A stretch of DNA of 64,000 bases. Source: Pascua guehoae (Eukaryota; Basidiomycota; Tremellomycetes; Trichosporonales; Trichosporonaceae). This document shows positions 53,039-64,000 of the stretch, piece after piece. Within the stretch, counting starts at the first letter, position 1; every line of letters begins with the position of its first letter. The position numbers and the translations under genes are program-made. A model generated the notes under the pieces. It did not search any database and was not told where the DNA came from. It saw only the letters and a list, made by a program, of their open reading frames with translations. The stretch spans positions 662,358-726,357 of the forward strand of contig BCJX01000009.1 in NCBI GenBank assembly GCA_001600415.1. The letters are read 5' to 3'.

Positions 53039-54503
53039 ATGACCGCGTCGAGCGACGTCCAGTCGCATGCCGATACAATCGGCTTCCCACGCCATTCGTG
53101 GATCGAAGCCGACTATGGATTCGTACCGATGAAAGACCAGAGCTTCTCCCGCGCCTTGGGGGCAGCTCGCGATGCTAGTAAAGACTGGGCAAGGGCTGCG
53201 GCCAATAGCACTTGGGGTGATATCGACGGCCTTTGCTTCAGGCTTGCGGTGTTTGACAAGGCCTACATCTTGTGAGTATCCTGCTCCATAGTTGTGCCGA
53301 TCCAGAGCTCCCCCATCTTTGTTGAGTCTGGCATTCCTTTGTGCCTACTTGCTAACTTACAGGTACAAATGGTGGCGGAGGGATGTGGGAGAGCCCGTAT
53401 CGACGCGCAAGGAATGGTTTGAGAGTCTTTCCGACTGCGTTGATGAGGCCTACGAAGAAGTGGGTATGGACCAGAGAAAGGTTGAGCTAACTCGTAAGGC
53501 CACTAAAGCGCTTGAGAACGCAAGGCTCGACGACAACGTCGCTTCAAAGCCACGGCCAAGTGGCCACTTTCCATCGTTCAGCGAAGTCGAGGCTTGGTGT
53601 CTGGATGCTTTTGACAAGCAATACTATCGACTCTATCACGCCGACGAGCCAAAGACGGAGGCTAACATGCGCCCACGCCTCGACCCCGAGACGGCATACG
53701 GCCGCTACGACCCCAACGTTCTCCACGCCGACGACGTCTACGAAACCTTTACAATCCCTTGGTCCCTCTTTGGCCACAAGGACGGTGACTCGGAGGAAGT
53801 CGACGGCGCAGAGGACGACTCGGATGGACCGCCACTCTCGGAGAAGCAATCAGACGACGCTGTCTCTCCGTCGTCGCCGCTCAAGCGCAAACGGAGCCAA
53901 GACTTTGCCGACCCGAGCTCAGAGGTCAGTGCCCACGTGTCCGATGAGCTGTCCCAACACCGCAGCCTCGGGAACAAGATGATCGTAGTGTTCAAGGATC
54001 TGGGGCTAGTAGCCCGGTCGGTCGTCAAGCGAAACGGGCCCGAAACGACCCTGGTCGACATGGACAAGGAGCCGGCGTTGCTTCGCCACCTCGGTCTGAT
54101 GGAGGCCGACATCAACAGGCTTCTCCAGCGGACCGGGAGACCGGCCCCAAAAGTCACGGCATCACCGGCGCGACTACCGGCGACACCGGGACCACCACTG
54201 ACGCGACCACAAGCGACGCCCACGAGGCCAACGATGGGCCAACAGACTCCACCGATGCTGCGACATCCAAACCCCCCACCGGTGTCGATGGCAGCGAGTC
54301 ACCCGCCGGCCCCGTGGCAGACCCAAGTGGAGACGAGACACCTTGACGAGCCGAAGGTGACCTCGTGGACGCAGCCCGTCAGTGACGGCTTTTCGTTTCT
54401 GCACGACGACACTCGGCGGGTACGGGCCGGTCACCCGGGTGCGGAAGTTTACAGAGAGGACAAGAAGAAGTGGAAGGGTTTGGGAAGCATGTTCAAGTCG
54501 TGA
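53039..54503 (+). CDS. Hypothetical protein with an acidic linker and Pro-rich tail
   Basis: Exons 53039-53271 and 53363-54503 give 457 residues. The first 210 residues look structured and rich in aromatic and acidic residues (PRHSWIEADYGFVPMKDQSF, AVFDKAYILYKWWRRDVGEP, DCVDEAYEEVGMDQRKVELT, DAFDKQYYRLYHADEPKTEA). An acidic stretch (GDSEEVDGAEDDSDGP) and a basic SPLKRKRSQDF, a possible nuclear signal, follow. Then a small folded-looking segment (NKMIVVFKDLGLVARSVVKR to LGLMEADINRLLQRTGR) and a Pro/Thr-rich tail. No family recognised and no catalytic motif. The ATG lies in AATGACC after an A-rich leader, and no upstream in-frame ATG competes. Confidence 0.72.
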
Positions 54504-54529
54504 GGCGTCAGTGTGAGTCGACGATTCAA

Positions 54530-54790
54530 GTCGTAGACGAGTGTATAGATTAGGTGTAGACTATCCAGATGTTGTACAGTCATAGGGGTAGCGCGTCCAC
54601 GTCGTGTCGAGGTGTAGAGTCCTAGGGGCAGCACGTTCACGTCGTGTCGAGGTGGCAGCAGTCGACAGGTGTCGGTAGAACCAAGGGCTGGGTGGTCGAG
54701 ATGTTGTAGAGTCACTGGGGCAGCGGTTACGTCGTGTCGTGGTGGCAGCATGGTTCGACAGGTGTCGGTAGAGACGAGGTATGGGCGGTT
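54530..54790 (+). repeat. Imperfect tandem repeat downstream of the hypothetical gene
   Basis: Repeated phrases such as TTCACGTCGTGTCGAGGTGG, CAGGTGTCGGTAGA and GATGTTGTAGAGTCA recur two to four times with changes. Unit length is irregular (about 50-110 nt). The remaining bases to 55168 form the promoter of the dehydrogenase gene and show nothing else. Confidence 0.6.
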
Positions 54791-55168
54791 CTGGGCGGCC
54801 TCAATGTTGTAGAGGCTTGCATCAAGCGCGGCGGCTGTAGCATCAATGTCAATGTTCAATTGCCTTGTGCGACATGGCGCTTCGGCACTTTGCGCACGCA
54901 GCCCGCACTGAGGCCAACGATGTGATCACGGGCGATGCGAGCGAGCACGGAGCTGCGAGCGCGGAGCGGCCACATGCATGAGGGTGCATCAGCACGGCCA
55001 CCCCAGCTGTGCTTCGGCTTCCTCCAGCTGCAGGCCGATTATCTCGGCCGTCTCCGACAAAGTGGGCACCAGGCGTCTAACCCGTTCATGCCCGCCCGCC
55101 CTTATCTGTCACAGCACGCCAACACACCCGTGTTATTGTTGCCAACAACACATCGCCCATTGTGCACG

Positions 55169-56463
55169 ATGACAATGTCCGACACCGACGGCCGTGTCGC
55201 CGCACAACCCCTCGTGCTCCCCGCAGACGCGACGCTGTTCCTCCCCACGCCGCTGCACCCGCGCTCCGAGGCGTACGCGGCGGAGCGGTTTGGGCGCGTC
55301 GTGCGCGAAACCGATGAGGGGTGGGACCGCGCGCGGTGTCTTGCCGAGTGCCATGCAGTGTGTGAGTAGGAAGGTAGGGTGATTGCGTTTGCGTTTGCGT
55401 TTGCGCTTGCGCTTGCGCTTGCGTGATTGGGGTGACTGGGTGGACGGCATGAGTGGCGCGTCCAGTCTACGTCCGCTCGGCCCACTGACATGCAGTACTG
55501 CGCGTGGGGGCCATGCCAGCGAGGGACATTGCGTCTGCGCCCAACCTGCGCATCATTGCGCGCAACGGGACGGGCTACGACGAGATTGACCTGGCCCAGT
55601 GCCGCGCGCAGGGTGTGGCCGTGACCAACATGCCCGGGGGCAACGCCGCGGCCGTGGGCGAGCTAGCAGTCGCGCTTGCGCTGGCCGTGCTCCGGCGCGT
55701 GGTCGAGGTGGACAAGCGGATCCGGGCTGGCGAGCGCGTCCCGTCCATCTCGGCCCTGGCGCCGGGGCTCATGGGCAAGGTCGTGGGGCTCGTGGGCATG
55801 GGGGATATCGCCTACGAGGCCGCGCGGCTGTTTGCTGCGTTCCGCTGTCGGCTGGTTGTGTATTCGCCCACCTCGCCCGCGGATCGGTGGACAGCGGCCG
55901 ACGACGGGAGGGAGCTGGAACACACGCGCGTCGACTCGTTCGATCAGCTGCTGCAACAGGCAGACGTCGTCTCGCTCCACTGCCCCCTCACGCCCGCTAC
56001 GCGGAATATGATTGGCAAAGCCCAGCTCGCGCGCATGCGCCAGGACGCTGTCCTCGTCAACTGCGCGCGGGGCGGCATTGTCGACGAGGACGCCCTCGCG
56101 GACGCCATTGAGCAAGGCCACATTGGCGGCGCTGGCCTCGATGTCATGGCCACAGAACCCGCGTATGGAGAAAACCTCGGGCGGCTCAGAGACTTGCCCA
56201 GTGTTGTCATTTTGCCACATCTGTGAGTAGTGTTCATGCACGACGGTGCACTTGTTGCATTATTGTGTAATAGCCTGACTGTACATCGCGTCACCTCGGC
56301 CAATGGTCGGGACCAAGTTACCTTACCCAGATCACCACGTTCATTCTAGCTAACACGCAGCGGCGGCTCAACCGACGCTGTCACAGAGAAGGGCTGCACT
56401 GGCGCCATCAACATTGTCATCGACTATCTCTCTGGCAAGCCAGCGCGTAACCGTGTGGCCTAG
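55169..56463 (+). CDS. D-isomer-specific 2-hydroxyacid dehydrogenase
   Basis: Exons 55169-55361, 55496-56222 and 56361-56463 give 340 residues, with all phases closed. It is an NAD(P)-dependent oxidoreductase that interconverts 2-hydroxy and 2-keto acids (phosphoglycerate, glyoxylate or hydroxypyruvate type). The family order is clear: APNLRIIARNGTGYDEIDLA, QGVAVTNMPGGNAAAVGELA, the nucleotide-binding GLVGMGDIAYEAARLF (Ala in place of the third Gly), DVVSLHCPLTPATRNMI, NCARGGIVDEDALADAIEQG with the catalytic Arg, AGLDVMATEP with the Glu, and LPHLGGSTD with the catalytic His. The His codon ends exon 2 and the Gly-Gly begins exon 3. The exact substrate cannot be told. A second in-frame ATG lies six bases downstream. 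Confidence 0.9.
55385..55423 (+). repeat. GCGTTT/GCGCTT hexanucleotide repeat in an intron
   Basis: Three GCGTTT units followed by three GCGCTT-like units in intron 1 of the dehydrogenase gene. Confidence 0.88.
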
Positions 56464-56821
56464 GACCAAGGCTGGCCCGTCGTCCACGGCGTGCCGCGAC
56501 GGACATGGGGCACCATAGAAATAGAATCATGTTACAGCTTAGATTGGTTACGCGTCCATTGCTAATCACTCCTCATTTTTGCTCGCCTGACATTCTGTTG
56601 TGCTGACACTATTGTCAGAATGTTGCGGGCTGAGAGGCGGCTACAGTACACGACCAATATGCCCCTATTCGTGTCGTCACACTGGACACCGCCCACGGCA
56701 AACGTCTATAGGACCTGCATGACCAGATGGTTGGCAACGGACGACTACTTGACTCTTTACTTGTGACTCTTGAACTCTTTTGTATTCTTCTGGGGAAATG
56801 TGCTGCTGGCGCCGACTGCTC
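56464..56821. other. Convergent intergenic region
   Basis: 358 bases between the stop codons of the dehydrogenase and BLM10. No feature identified. Confidence 0.5.
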
Positions 56822-59800
56822 TTATGCGTCTGCACCTGTTAGCCTGCCTCCGCACTCCGTCGCCACTTACAGTACGAATTGCCCGCCTGGGCATAGTTCA
56901 TCTGCGCGAGCTGGTCCTCGGTCATGCGTTCCTGGTACTTTTCGTGTGTGCGTTTAAACGACTGGCGGTGAGCAAAAGCCAAAAATCCTTCACTCACGGC
57001 AATGCAGGCGCGGATGGTTGAAGAGATGGGCATCGGTTCGGACACCCGGGGTGCCAGAGTGTCGGCGAGGAGAGATGCTGCGAGTTAGGTCTAGTTGTGA
57101 CTCTATAGACGTACGAATAAACTTGGGAACAGTGTACGGGAATGCCTCGACGCTGATGGGTCAGAAATGATCCGAAAGTAACCAAAACCTACATTGCAAC
57201 AGCTCCCAAGACGGCAGCGTGCAACGCGACGAGCTTGGTCTGGTACGCGGGGTTGATGTTGCCTGGGGACAGCAGGCGGCGCGGCAGCTTGATCGACTCG
57301 ATTTCACGGGAAAAGCGCTCCTTGAGGACGAGCACCATGGAGCGCTGCGAGCACCGGAGGAAGCTGGCAAGCGTACTGAGCCTGTCAGCCAATGTTTCAC
57401 AGCAATCACTTACACAGAGGCCATTTCGCGGACCTCTTGGTTGGGGTCCTTGAGGCAGCTCGCGATGGCGTCAAGACATTTGGCCTTGCACGGCTCCGAG
57501 AGCAGCGACAGGTTGTTAAAGTAGGTGAGACTGAGCACTGGCATCGAGTGCATCTTGGTGCGCCACGACTGTCGTCAGCTCGAGTCGACTCTTGACAAAC
57601 TCACTGTAGACTGCTGGAGGATGGTAATGAGCTCCTGCACGAGCGGCTCGACGAGCTCGAGCGCGGGCGTAATCGACGTAATCCACGCCAACAGTCGACC
57701 AGAGAGCGCTTGCATCTCGGGATTGTCGTTCATCTCGCGGAGCTCAAAGATGACGGGGCTGGTGGTCAGCGGTAGGCGAGACTTGCACAACTCACAGAAT
57801 TGGAATAATGTAAGGGAAAGCGCTGACAGAGTGGACATCGGACAGCTCAATCGTAAGCCAGTGGATCACTGCATGTCAGCATCAGTTGTACCAACATCAG
57901 ACCTACTTGTCACTGCCGTCGTATCGTGCGGCGACATGACAGCTTTGGGTCCATGAGGGCGGTCCTTGCGCAGTTCCTGAAGATTGCTGACAATCTCTTG
58001 CAAACGTTGCTCGTACGGCGCCGCACGAATGCGCATAATGTCCTTTTGGCCCTCTGGGTCTGAAAGAATGTCGTCCACGAGTGCGGTAGCAGACGGGTAC
58101 GATGCGTTCCACTAATGTTAGCGAAACTCTGCGGCCAACTAGCGCATCCAGCTAGCACCCGTCCATCTAGTGCACCCACCTGCAACTGGTCGATGCCGCT
58201 CAAGACGGCCCCAATCAACGTCCGCACCTCGGCGTACGGGCAGTCGAGCGACTTAAAGTACAGCTCTGCAAACTGGTCCTTCCACGCCGCAAAGCGCCAG
58301 CGGAGGCAGCGCAGAACGGAGCGTGCGAGCTGAACCCTACGAGCGAGGTCAAACGCAGAGCCACCTTGAAAGTCGGCACCGAGAGCCGTGTCAAGCATGA
58401 AATCGACAAGAGGCTTGTACCGACGCGGGTCTTGCTCGTGGAGCACATACTCGACCGAAATGTCCCAGCACTTGACCGTGTCCTGGCGGATGTTGCGGAA
58501 GAGTTCGGGCAACAGGGGCGTAAACCAGTCCCAAAAGTCTTTGCGGTCCTTGCCAGACCACTCCCATGTTCCGCGTAACAGGCCAGCGAGCAGCTCCCAA
58601 ATGGCGCGCGTCACATGGCGGTCATAGACCTTTTTCGTCTCCATGTCAGCGAGCATGGTCTCGACGAGTGGGCGGATCTGGTCAAACACGGGCCTGCCGA
58701 CAATCTGGCACAAGGCAAGAATGAGGTCAATGTGGGTGGCCGCCGGATAGTTGCGACCCTCTTCCTGCGACCAAAAGTCGGCGAGCTTCTTCCACCATGC
58801 AGGGTCGCTGGTGACCTGCACAACCTCATCGACAGCAGGCTGACATGCAGGCTCGAGATGGAACAGCTGCTCGTCCCATGTCGAGAACCGAGCGACTTCC
58901 ATCTTGCGGCCCCACGCGAGCCATCCAGTGTCGACGCGGTCCTGGAGCACCGAGTCGTCAGACGGGGGCTCGCGGAACGCTGCGAGATACTTGGCCGTAA
59001 AGTCGGGACCGACAGAAGTGAGATCAATCTCTGTCGCAAAGGGTGCAAAAGGTTCCTGAAGGAACAGACGCTCGAGCGAGTCTGTAGAAAACGTGCGCAT
59101 GACCGCCTGGAACAGCATGCGTGTTAGGCCGGCCGAGCCATAGTCACGGATACGAGGGTGAGCGTTGGTGACATTGGCGAGGAAAAACTTGAGCAGCCTC
59201 GGGTCCGTCGGGCGATCACGGCGGGTCATGGCGTAGAGGAAACGCGTGCACGACTGGAGGTAACGCCAGTTGAGTGTTGGGTCTGCAGCCTTGGCGCGGA
59301 CGTGGTCAACCAAGAGGTCATACTGTTCGTCCTGGTGGGCAAGGCGCTGACGCTCGGCGGCGTCGGTGAGCTCGATAATCTCCTGGCGAGGCTTTTGCAG
59401 GCTCAGCACGCTAATGAGATCGTCGGCCGCCTGGTCGGCAGCCTCGACACGGAGGTTGAGGCGGAATGTCACTGGTTCGCGAATTCTGGAGAGCAGTTCG
59501 TCAATGGCCTTGCTGACCAAGGTCTGCACCGACGTCTTGGTTTCGTGGTGCGAGTTGAGAAGGCAGTCGACCATTTCCACGAGTCCACGCCAGTCGCGCG
59601 ACATGCGGCTCAGGCCCACAATGTTGTACCGCAACACGTAGAGCGCACCCTTCATGCGGTCCGGGTCTGTTCCAGGTTGCAGCGCATCAAACAGGGTCGG
59701 GAAACAGAGAATCCACGAGCCACGGTATGTCTTGGTGATCGAGTCGAGTTGCGACTGGGCACGGCGGCGGATGCGAACAAACGGCGAAAGACAAAACTCG

Positions 59801-62800
59801 AGCAAGTCTTTGATCAGCACGTCGTCAAGAGCCGAGCGGGCGCGGTAGTAGCTCGCCGTCATGAGACGGTTGCTGTGGTGCACTTGCGATGCTCCGAGCA
59901 GCACTGTCCTGTGCATCTTGCGTTGATTGTCGTACATGCGCTTGCTCGCCTGGAGGTTGTCATAGGCGTTGGATGCGCTTTGGTACTTTTTCGACCGCAT
60001 GCCATACGAGACTAGCCACGAAGCCATGGTCGATACAAGCAGCTTGACGGCGTCGACCGAGCTGTCCGAGTCGCCGGCCGAACGGAGCTGCGTGGCCGCG
60101 TTGTGGAGCATGTGACCTGCGCGAGCCCGGAACTCTGTAACCCGGATGAAGCGCGGGTCCTCGGGGTCGGTGAGAAGGAAGCCGGCCTTGAAAGCCTTTG
60201 GAAGGTCACGAATGCCCTTGGGGAGGTGGTTTGGCGCTTTGAGTGCCCCAGTCTTGAGACCTTCAACTTCGGCGATGAGCGAGTAGCTGCCGACAAGCAC
60301 CTCGTGGACGAGATTGAGGGCACGGCAAAAGTCATTGTTCCAAACTTGGTCGCTGCTACGCCGAGTAAGCAGGTCGTCGAGGACCGTGACGGCCTCGTCG
60401 GCGAGGTCGACGACTTGCAGCGCAAGGTCAATATCCGCATCACCGGGAAGCTTCCACTGCGGCATGGCCTCAACCGTACGGTACAGCTTGCCCCACCACA
60501 GCGTGTGGTTCAATTTAAAGTCTGCCATTAGAACTAGGTTGCTGCAGAGCTGCAACACTCACCATCGCTCTCGCGGTCCTTTTTGTTGAGGAGGTGCATT
60601 TCCTCGAGGTAGAGCGCAGTCGAGCAGCTGAGGGTCTTTTCGACAATCTTGCCGGTCCAGATCCAGCCACGCTCAGAGTATGTGTTCTGAAGCATGGTCT
60701 TGATCAGGTCAATGTACTCGGTACGGTACTTTGGCAGCTGTGCGTCAGCGTAAGACGGCACCTAAGTCACTTACATCCATGCGGCCGGGAACAAGGCAGC
60801 CGTACAGGATTGCGAGCCACCAGTGCAGAGGCGCATCCGATGCACGAGGAATCGACGTCGACGTCGTACGAGTCGACGAGGCTCCAGACTTGAGCTCGCT
60901 GATGATACGCTGACGACAGATGGGGAAGAAGCGCTCAAAGGTCCGAGTAGCATTGGCTGCTGCGAGGTTCTTGACAAGCTCGCCCACAGCGTCGACGGCA
61001 TTGGCACGCGTGATCGTGGTGGCATACTCGACCACTTGCTCGAGCGCAATGTCAAACAGCTTGTCGTCGAGCGCAGAAAAGATGACACCGCAAGTGTGCT
61101 GCAATGTAAGCTATGGTCGTCTTTTTTTTTTGACTGGCACTCACCAAAACACTCTGCAGGGTGAGCATCTCGGTCTTGCCACCTGCTCGACCCGTCTTGC
61201 CGCCTTCCTCTGGCAGGTTGCCGAAAAGAAGGAGAACGCGTCCCAGAAATTCGGGCACCCATTCGCGGAAGGCCGCGGTCGACATGCGCACACGGGCTTC
61301 AATCTCCTCGGCGGTGAGATCCTCAAGCTCTTGCGTGATGGGGTCGTTGGGGTCATCCTCAACGTGGGCGCGAGGCGCCGTGCGGATCGATCGCGCTCCA
61401 GGCACCACGGCGTCGGCCGCAGCCTCGTCCACTTCGGAAATGTCGGCCACGCGAATATGGTCAACCATGTTGCAGATCGCCATACACGTCAGACCCGTCT
61501 TGGTCGGGTCGTTGAGGTCGATGCCGGGAAGCAGCAGCGTGAAAATGTCTGCAATGTACATGCCACCAAAGCGCCAGATTTGACGGCCCGCCAGAAGGGC
61601 CGATACCGACGCAATGGCAAACGTGACCGACGACGTGCGCTGGGTTTCTTCCAGGCCCTGCAGCGACGGTACGGCGCGCTCCATGATGGCAGGCATAATC
61701 AGGTCGGGCTCGAGGATACCCAGCCGACGCAGGGTGACAATGGCAGGTTGCGCCGATTCCATGTCCTTGTTGAACATGGCAGAGAGCGCCACGGGACGCA
61801 AAGTGAGAACGAAAGCCCGCTTGATTTCGGGCGTGAGACGCCACTCTTTGGGCGTCTTGCACATGGGCTCCTCTTCCTGCTTCCAACGTTGAACAAAGTT
61901 GTGGGTCAGGTGCGAGATGAAGACGGTGAGGAACGCAGACCAGCTACCCGCGTTACTGGGATGGAAGAACTGGCGTCAGCAAGCAGGAATAGGACATGTA
62001 ACTCACAGTCTCGCAGCTGGTGATGAGGCGCGACAGGTGGTCGAGTGCCTTGGAGCCAGCGAGGTACTTTTTGCTCCGCTCAATACTCTCGCCCGCCGCA
62101 GCCAACGAGTCAGTGCTTCCAGTGCGCGTCATGGTCGTCACACCGTTCCGCAGACGTGAGACGGGGTCGCCGGCGTGGTTGCCAGAATGGCTGTTTGCTG
62201 GAGTAGCAGAACGGTTGTTTGACGGGGTGGCTGCGCGCGTAGGTGCTGGGTTTGTGCCAAACGGTGCGATCGGTGCGTCCTCGGCCATGCTGTAGATGAT
62301 CACCTCGGCCAGACTCTGCGTCCGGTCGATGGCCTTCTTGGCGTCCAAAATCTTCCTACTGGTCCGCGCGTCGGCAGCAGTAATCGACATGCTGTTCTGG
62401 GACGCAAGTGAACCACCAACAGGAACGTCTACGCGTCAGCTTTACATTTTGCTATTGCACTCACTGAGCGACCGGAGGCACTTGGACATGACAAACTCAA
62501 ACTCCTGTTCGGTAAAGATGCCAATATCCTTGCGGATACCCCTCCAGTTGGGATCTCCCTGCTTCTCCTCGGGAGGGAGCAAAGACGGGTCAATCCAATA
62601 GTTGAGGCCGTCAGCATCCTCCACAATCGTGCCCTCGCAATCAAGGATGCGTTGCCGGTGCACACGCTGCAACCGCCGAATGCTGGGGTTGCGAGCCTCC
62701 TCCTCGGGGGTGTTTGTCCGGCCGCGAGGAATGCAGTCGAGCAGGGTTGGGTCTGACCGAGCTGGGTCGACGTGGGCAATGGCCAGCTGGCCGAGGAGGT

Positions 62801-63845
62801 CGGACGCCTGGTCATCCCACAGGCCGCTGTTGAGGCCGTACCAGAGCTTGAAGACTGGAGGTTAGTTGTGTGCAATGGCGTGGGTAACCGTTGCCATTAA
62901 CTCACTGAGGGGGAGCCACTTTTGGCAATGGGAGATTGGGAGGAAATGGACCAGGAACGCCTGCGTACCAAGGATCGAGTCCATCGATGGGTCAAACTGT
63001 GGCAAAATCACCTCGAGCATCTCGTCCACCTCGGATGGGTGGAAGAAGCGCTGCGCCGCTTCCGCGACATTGAGGTATACTGGGGCAAGGTTGAACGAGT
63101 GACGCGCCAGCTTGCCTGGGTGAGGGAACAGCTCGTTATAGAGGGCATCGTACAGTGGACGCCAAGGCATGCGGAGATCGGTGACGGTGATTGTGCGATC
63201 GCTGGCCTAGTCAGTGCGGATCCACAGAATCAAGTAACCCACCCCAGGAAGGAAATGAGGTCATTGGCCCTGTCTTCGACAAAGGACGTGCTCATCCCGG
63301 GAATGACTAGAGTCAGTGCTTTGGTGCTTTGCCGAACACAACCGCTGCCGCCACCTGCCGCTATCACACACAAACTCACAGAGAAGCTCGTAAAAGAGGA
63401 AAATGAGGCGGATGCGAATCTCACGCTTCATGGGGTAGCCCATACTGATCCAGCTTGATGGTCAGTGTCAAACCTATCCACCATTGACCCACATGTTGAG
63501 CGACGAGTTCCACATGCGAAACCCGGTCGCCCACTCGCGCGCCTTGACACACTCGGCAAGGCGGCAGACGATCAGCTCGAGTCGGGCATCCATTTCAGCC
63601 AGCGACTCGACCTCGTACGGAAGAGAGAGGGGGAGGCCGAGGCATGACAGGCGGTCGTCATCGGGCTGGTTAGGGGGAACCAGACATGGAAAGAAGCGCA
63701 TCCCAAGACGATGTTGACGTGTGATTTTGTGGAAACGACGAGCGGGGGGATGCAAGGCCATTGATTTGATTTTTTTGCGGTTCGGAGTGGCCTTGTGAAT
63801 GAGTTGTTTCGGACCACGAGGTTTGATGGTTCGTTTAACAGGCAT
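56822..63845 (-). CDS. BLM10: Proteasome activator BLM10/PA200
   Basis: Nineteen exons: 63493-63845, 63380-63453, 63243-63306, 62906-63201, 62465-62854, 62007-62428, 61145-61969, 60775-61098, 60563-60737, 58180-60521, 57907-58111, 57796-57868, 57605-57758, 57414-57553, 57193-57363, 57115-57152, 56998-57077, 56871-56961 and 56822-56829. All phases close and predict 2,074 residues, normal for the family. BLM10 is a HEAT-repeat dome that caps the 20S proteasome and opens its gate. Recognisable blocks: LPYEVESLAEMDARLELIVC near the start, FFHPSEVDEMLEVILPQFDP, LSPFVRIRRRAQSQLDSITK, WYDALQPG-type mid region, and C-terminal LSLTYFNNLSLLSEPCKAKC and LKERFSREIESIKLPRR. The protein ends SYYA, the hydrophobic-Tyr-X motif that inserts into the alpha ring. 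The final intron splits the last Tyr codon. Start chosen at the ATG in CCACCATGCC. Confidence 0.95.
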
Positions 63846-64000
63846 GGTGGGAGGGAGAAGTGTTGGGTTGCACGGAGGGAAGTGGCGAGAAGAGTAGGAA
63901 GGAAGAGACAATAAGAAGCGTGGCGGGGTATGGATTGTCGGCGAGCGCGGGCATTGTCAGTAAAGCGGTAGCAAGAAGCAAGCCGACCCCACACCCATAC
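63846..64000. promoter_or_regulatory. 5' flank of BLM10
   Basis: 155 bases to the window edge. On the coding strand this is CCTCCCTTCTCTTCC-type pyrimidine-rich leader sequence. No proteasome-gene upstream element that I can recognise. Confidence 0.4.

Overview
The window looks like nuclear DNA of a GC-rich basidiomycete yeast, most likely a tremellomycete of the Trichosporonales (inference). The evidence is short spliceosomal introns (mostly 35-55 nt, GTRNGT donors, CTRAC branch sites 5-10 nt before a CAG/TAG acceptor), split genes on both strands, an intron-containing tRNA-His, and fungal families such as ATG22, BLM10, YND1, DUF2985 and Dal5-like MFS permeases. I built the gene models by hand from splice signals and phase. 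Exon ends should be good to about a base where phase closes; the entries say where it does not. There are two N gaps (33308-33365 and 48819-48838).

Left part (1-20.3 kb): the end of an S28 serine peptidase gene; an AN1-like-finger/APH-type kinase-like gene with an apparent 1-nt frameshift; three paralogous, lineage-specific coiled-coil genes (6.3, 12.1 and 14.2 kb) sharing an N-terminal domain and a tiny second exon; between the first two, a single gene joining a SET methyltransferase domain to the tRNA adenosine deaminase subunit TAD3; a SUZ-domain RNA-binding protein divergent from ATG22; and an alanine-rich helical protein of unknown function.

Middle part (20.3-44.7 kb): a repeat-rich stretch, a two-TM membrane protein, a poorly resolved small membrane-protein gene, a mitochondrial-targeted protein with a CAG-repeat intron, a DUF2985 membrane protein, a large proline-rich scaffold-like protein, and the Golgi apyrase YND1. 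Gene-poor stretches lie at 3.9-6.3, 30.9-33.6 and 41.6-44.7 kb.

Right part (44.7-64 kb): an MFS anion permease, a roadblock-type dynein light chain, tRNA-His(GUG), mitochondrial ribosomal protein bL12m, a possible nuclease-fold protein whose tail carries a recent exon+intron duplication, an unknown gene, a D-2-hydroxyacid dehydrogenase, and the 19-exon proteasome activator BLM10/PA200, which fills the right end.

The most unusual feature of the window is a dispersed family of about 34-nt perfect or decayed GC palindromes (arms AAACCTCGGAC / GTCCGAGAC around C7-GTA-G6). Copies sit just after genes, in an intron, in a coding exon, and across the stop codon of ATG22.
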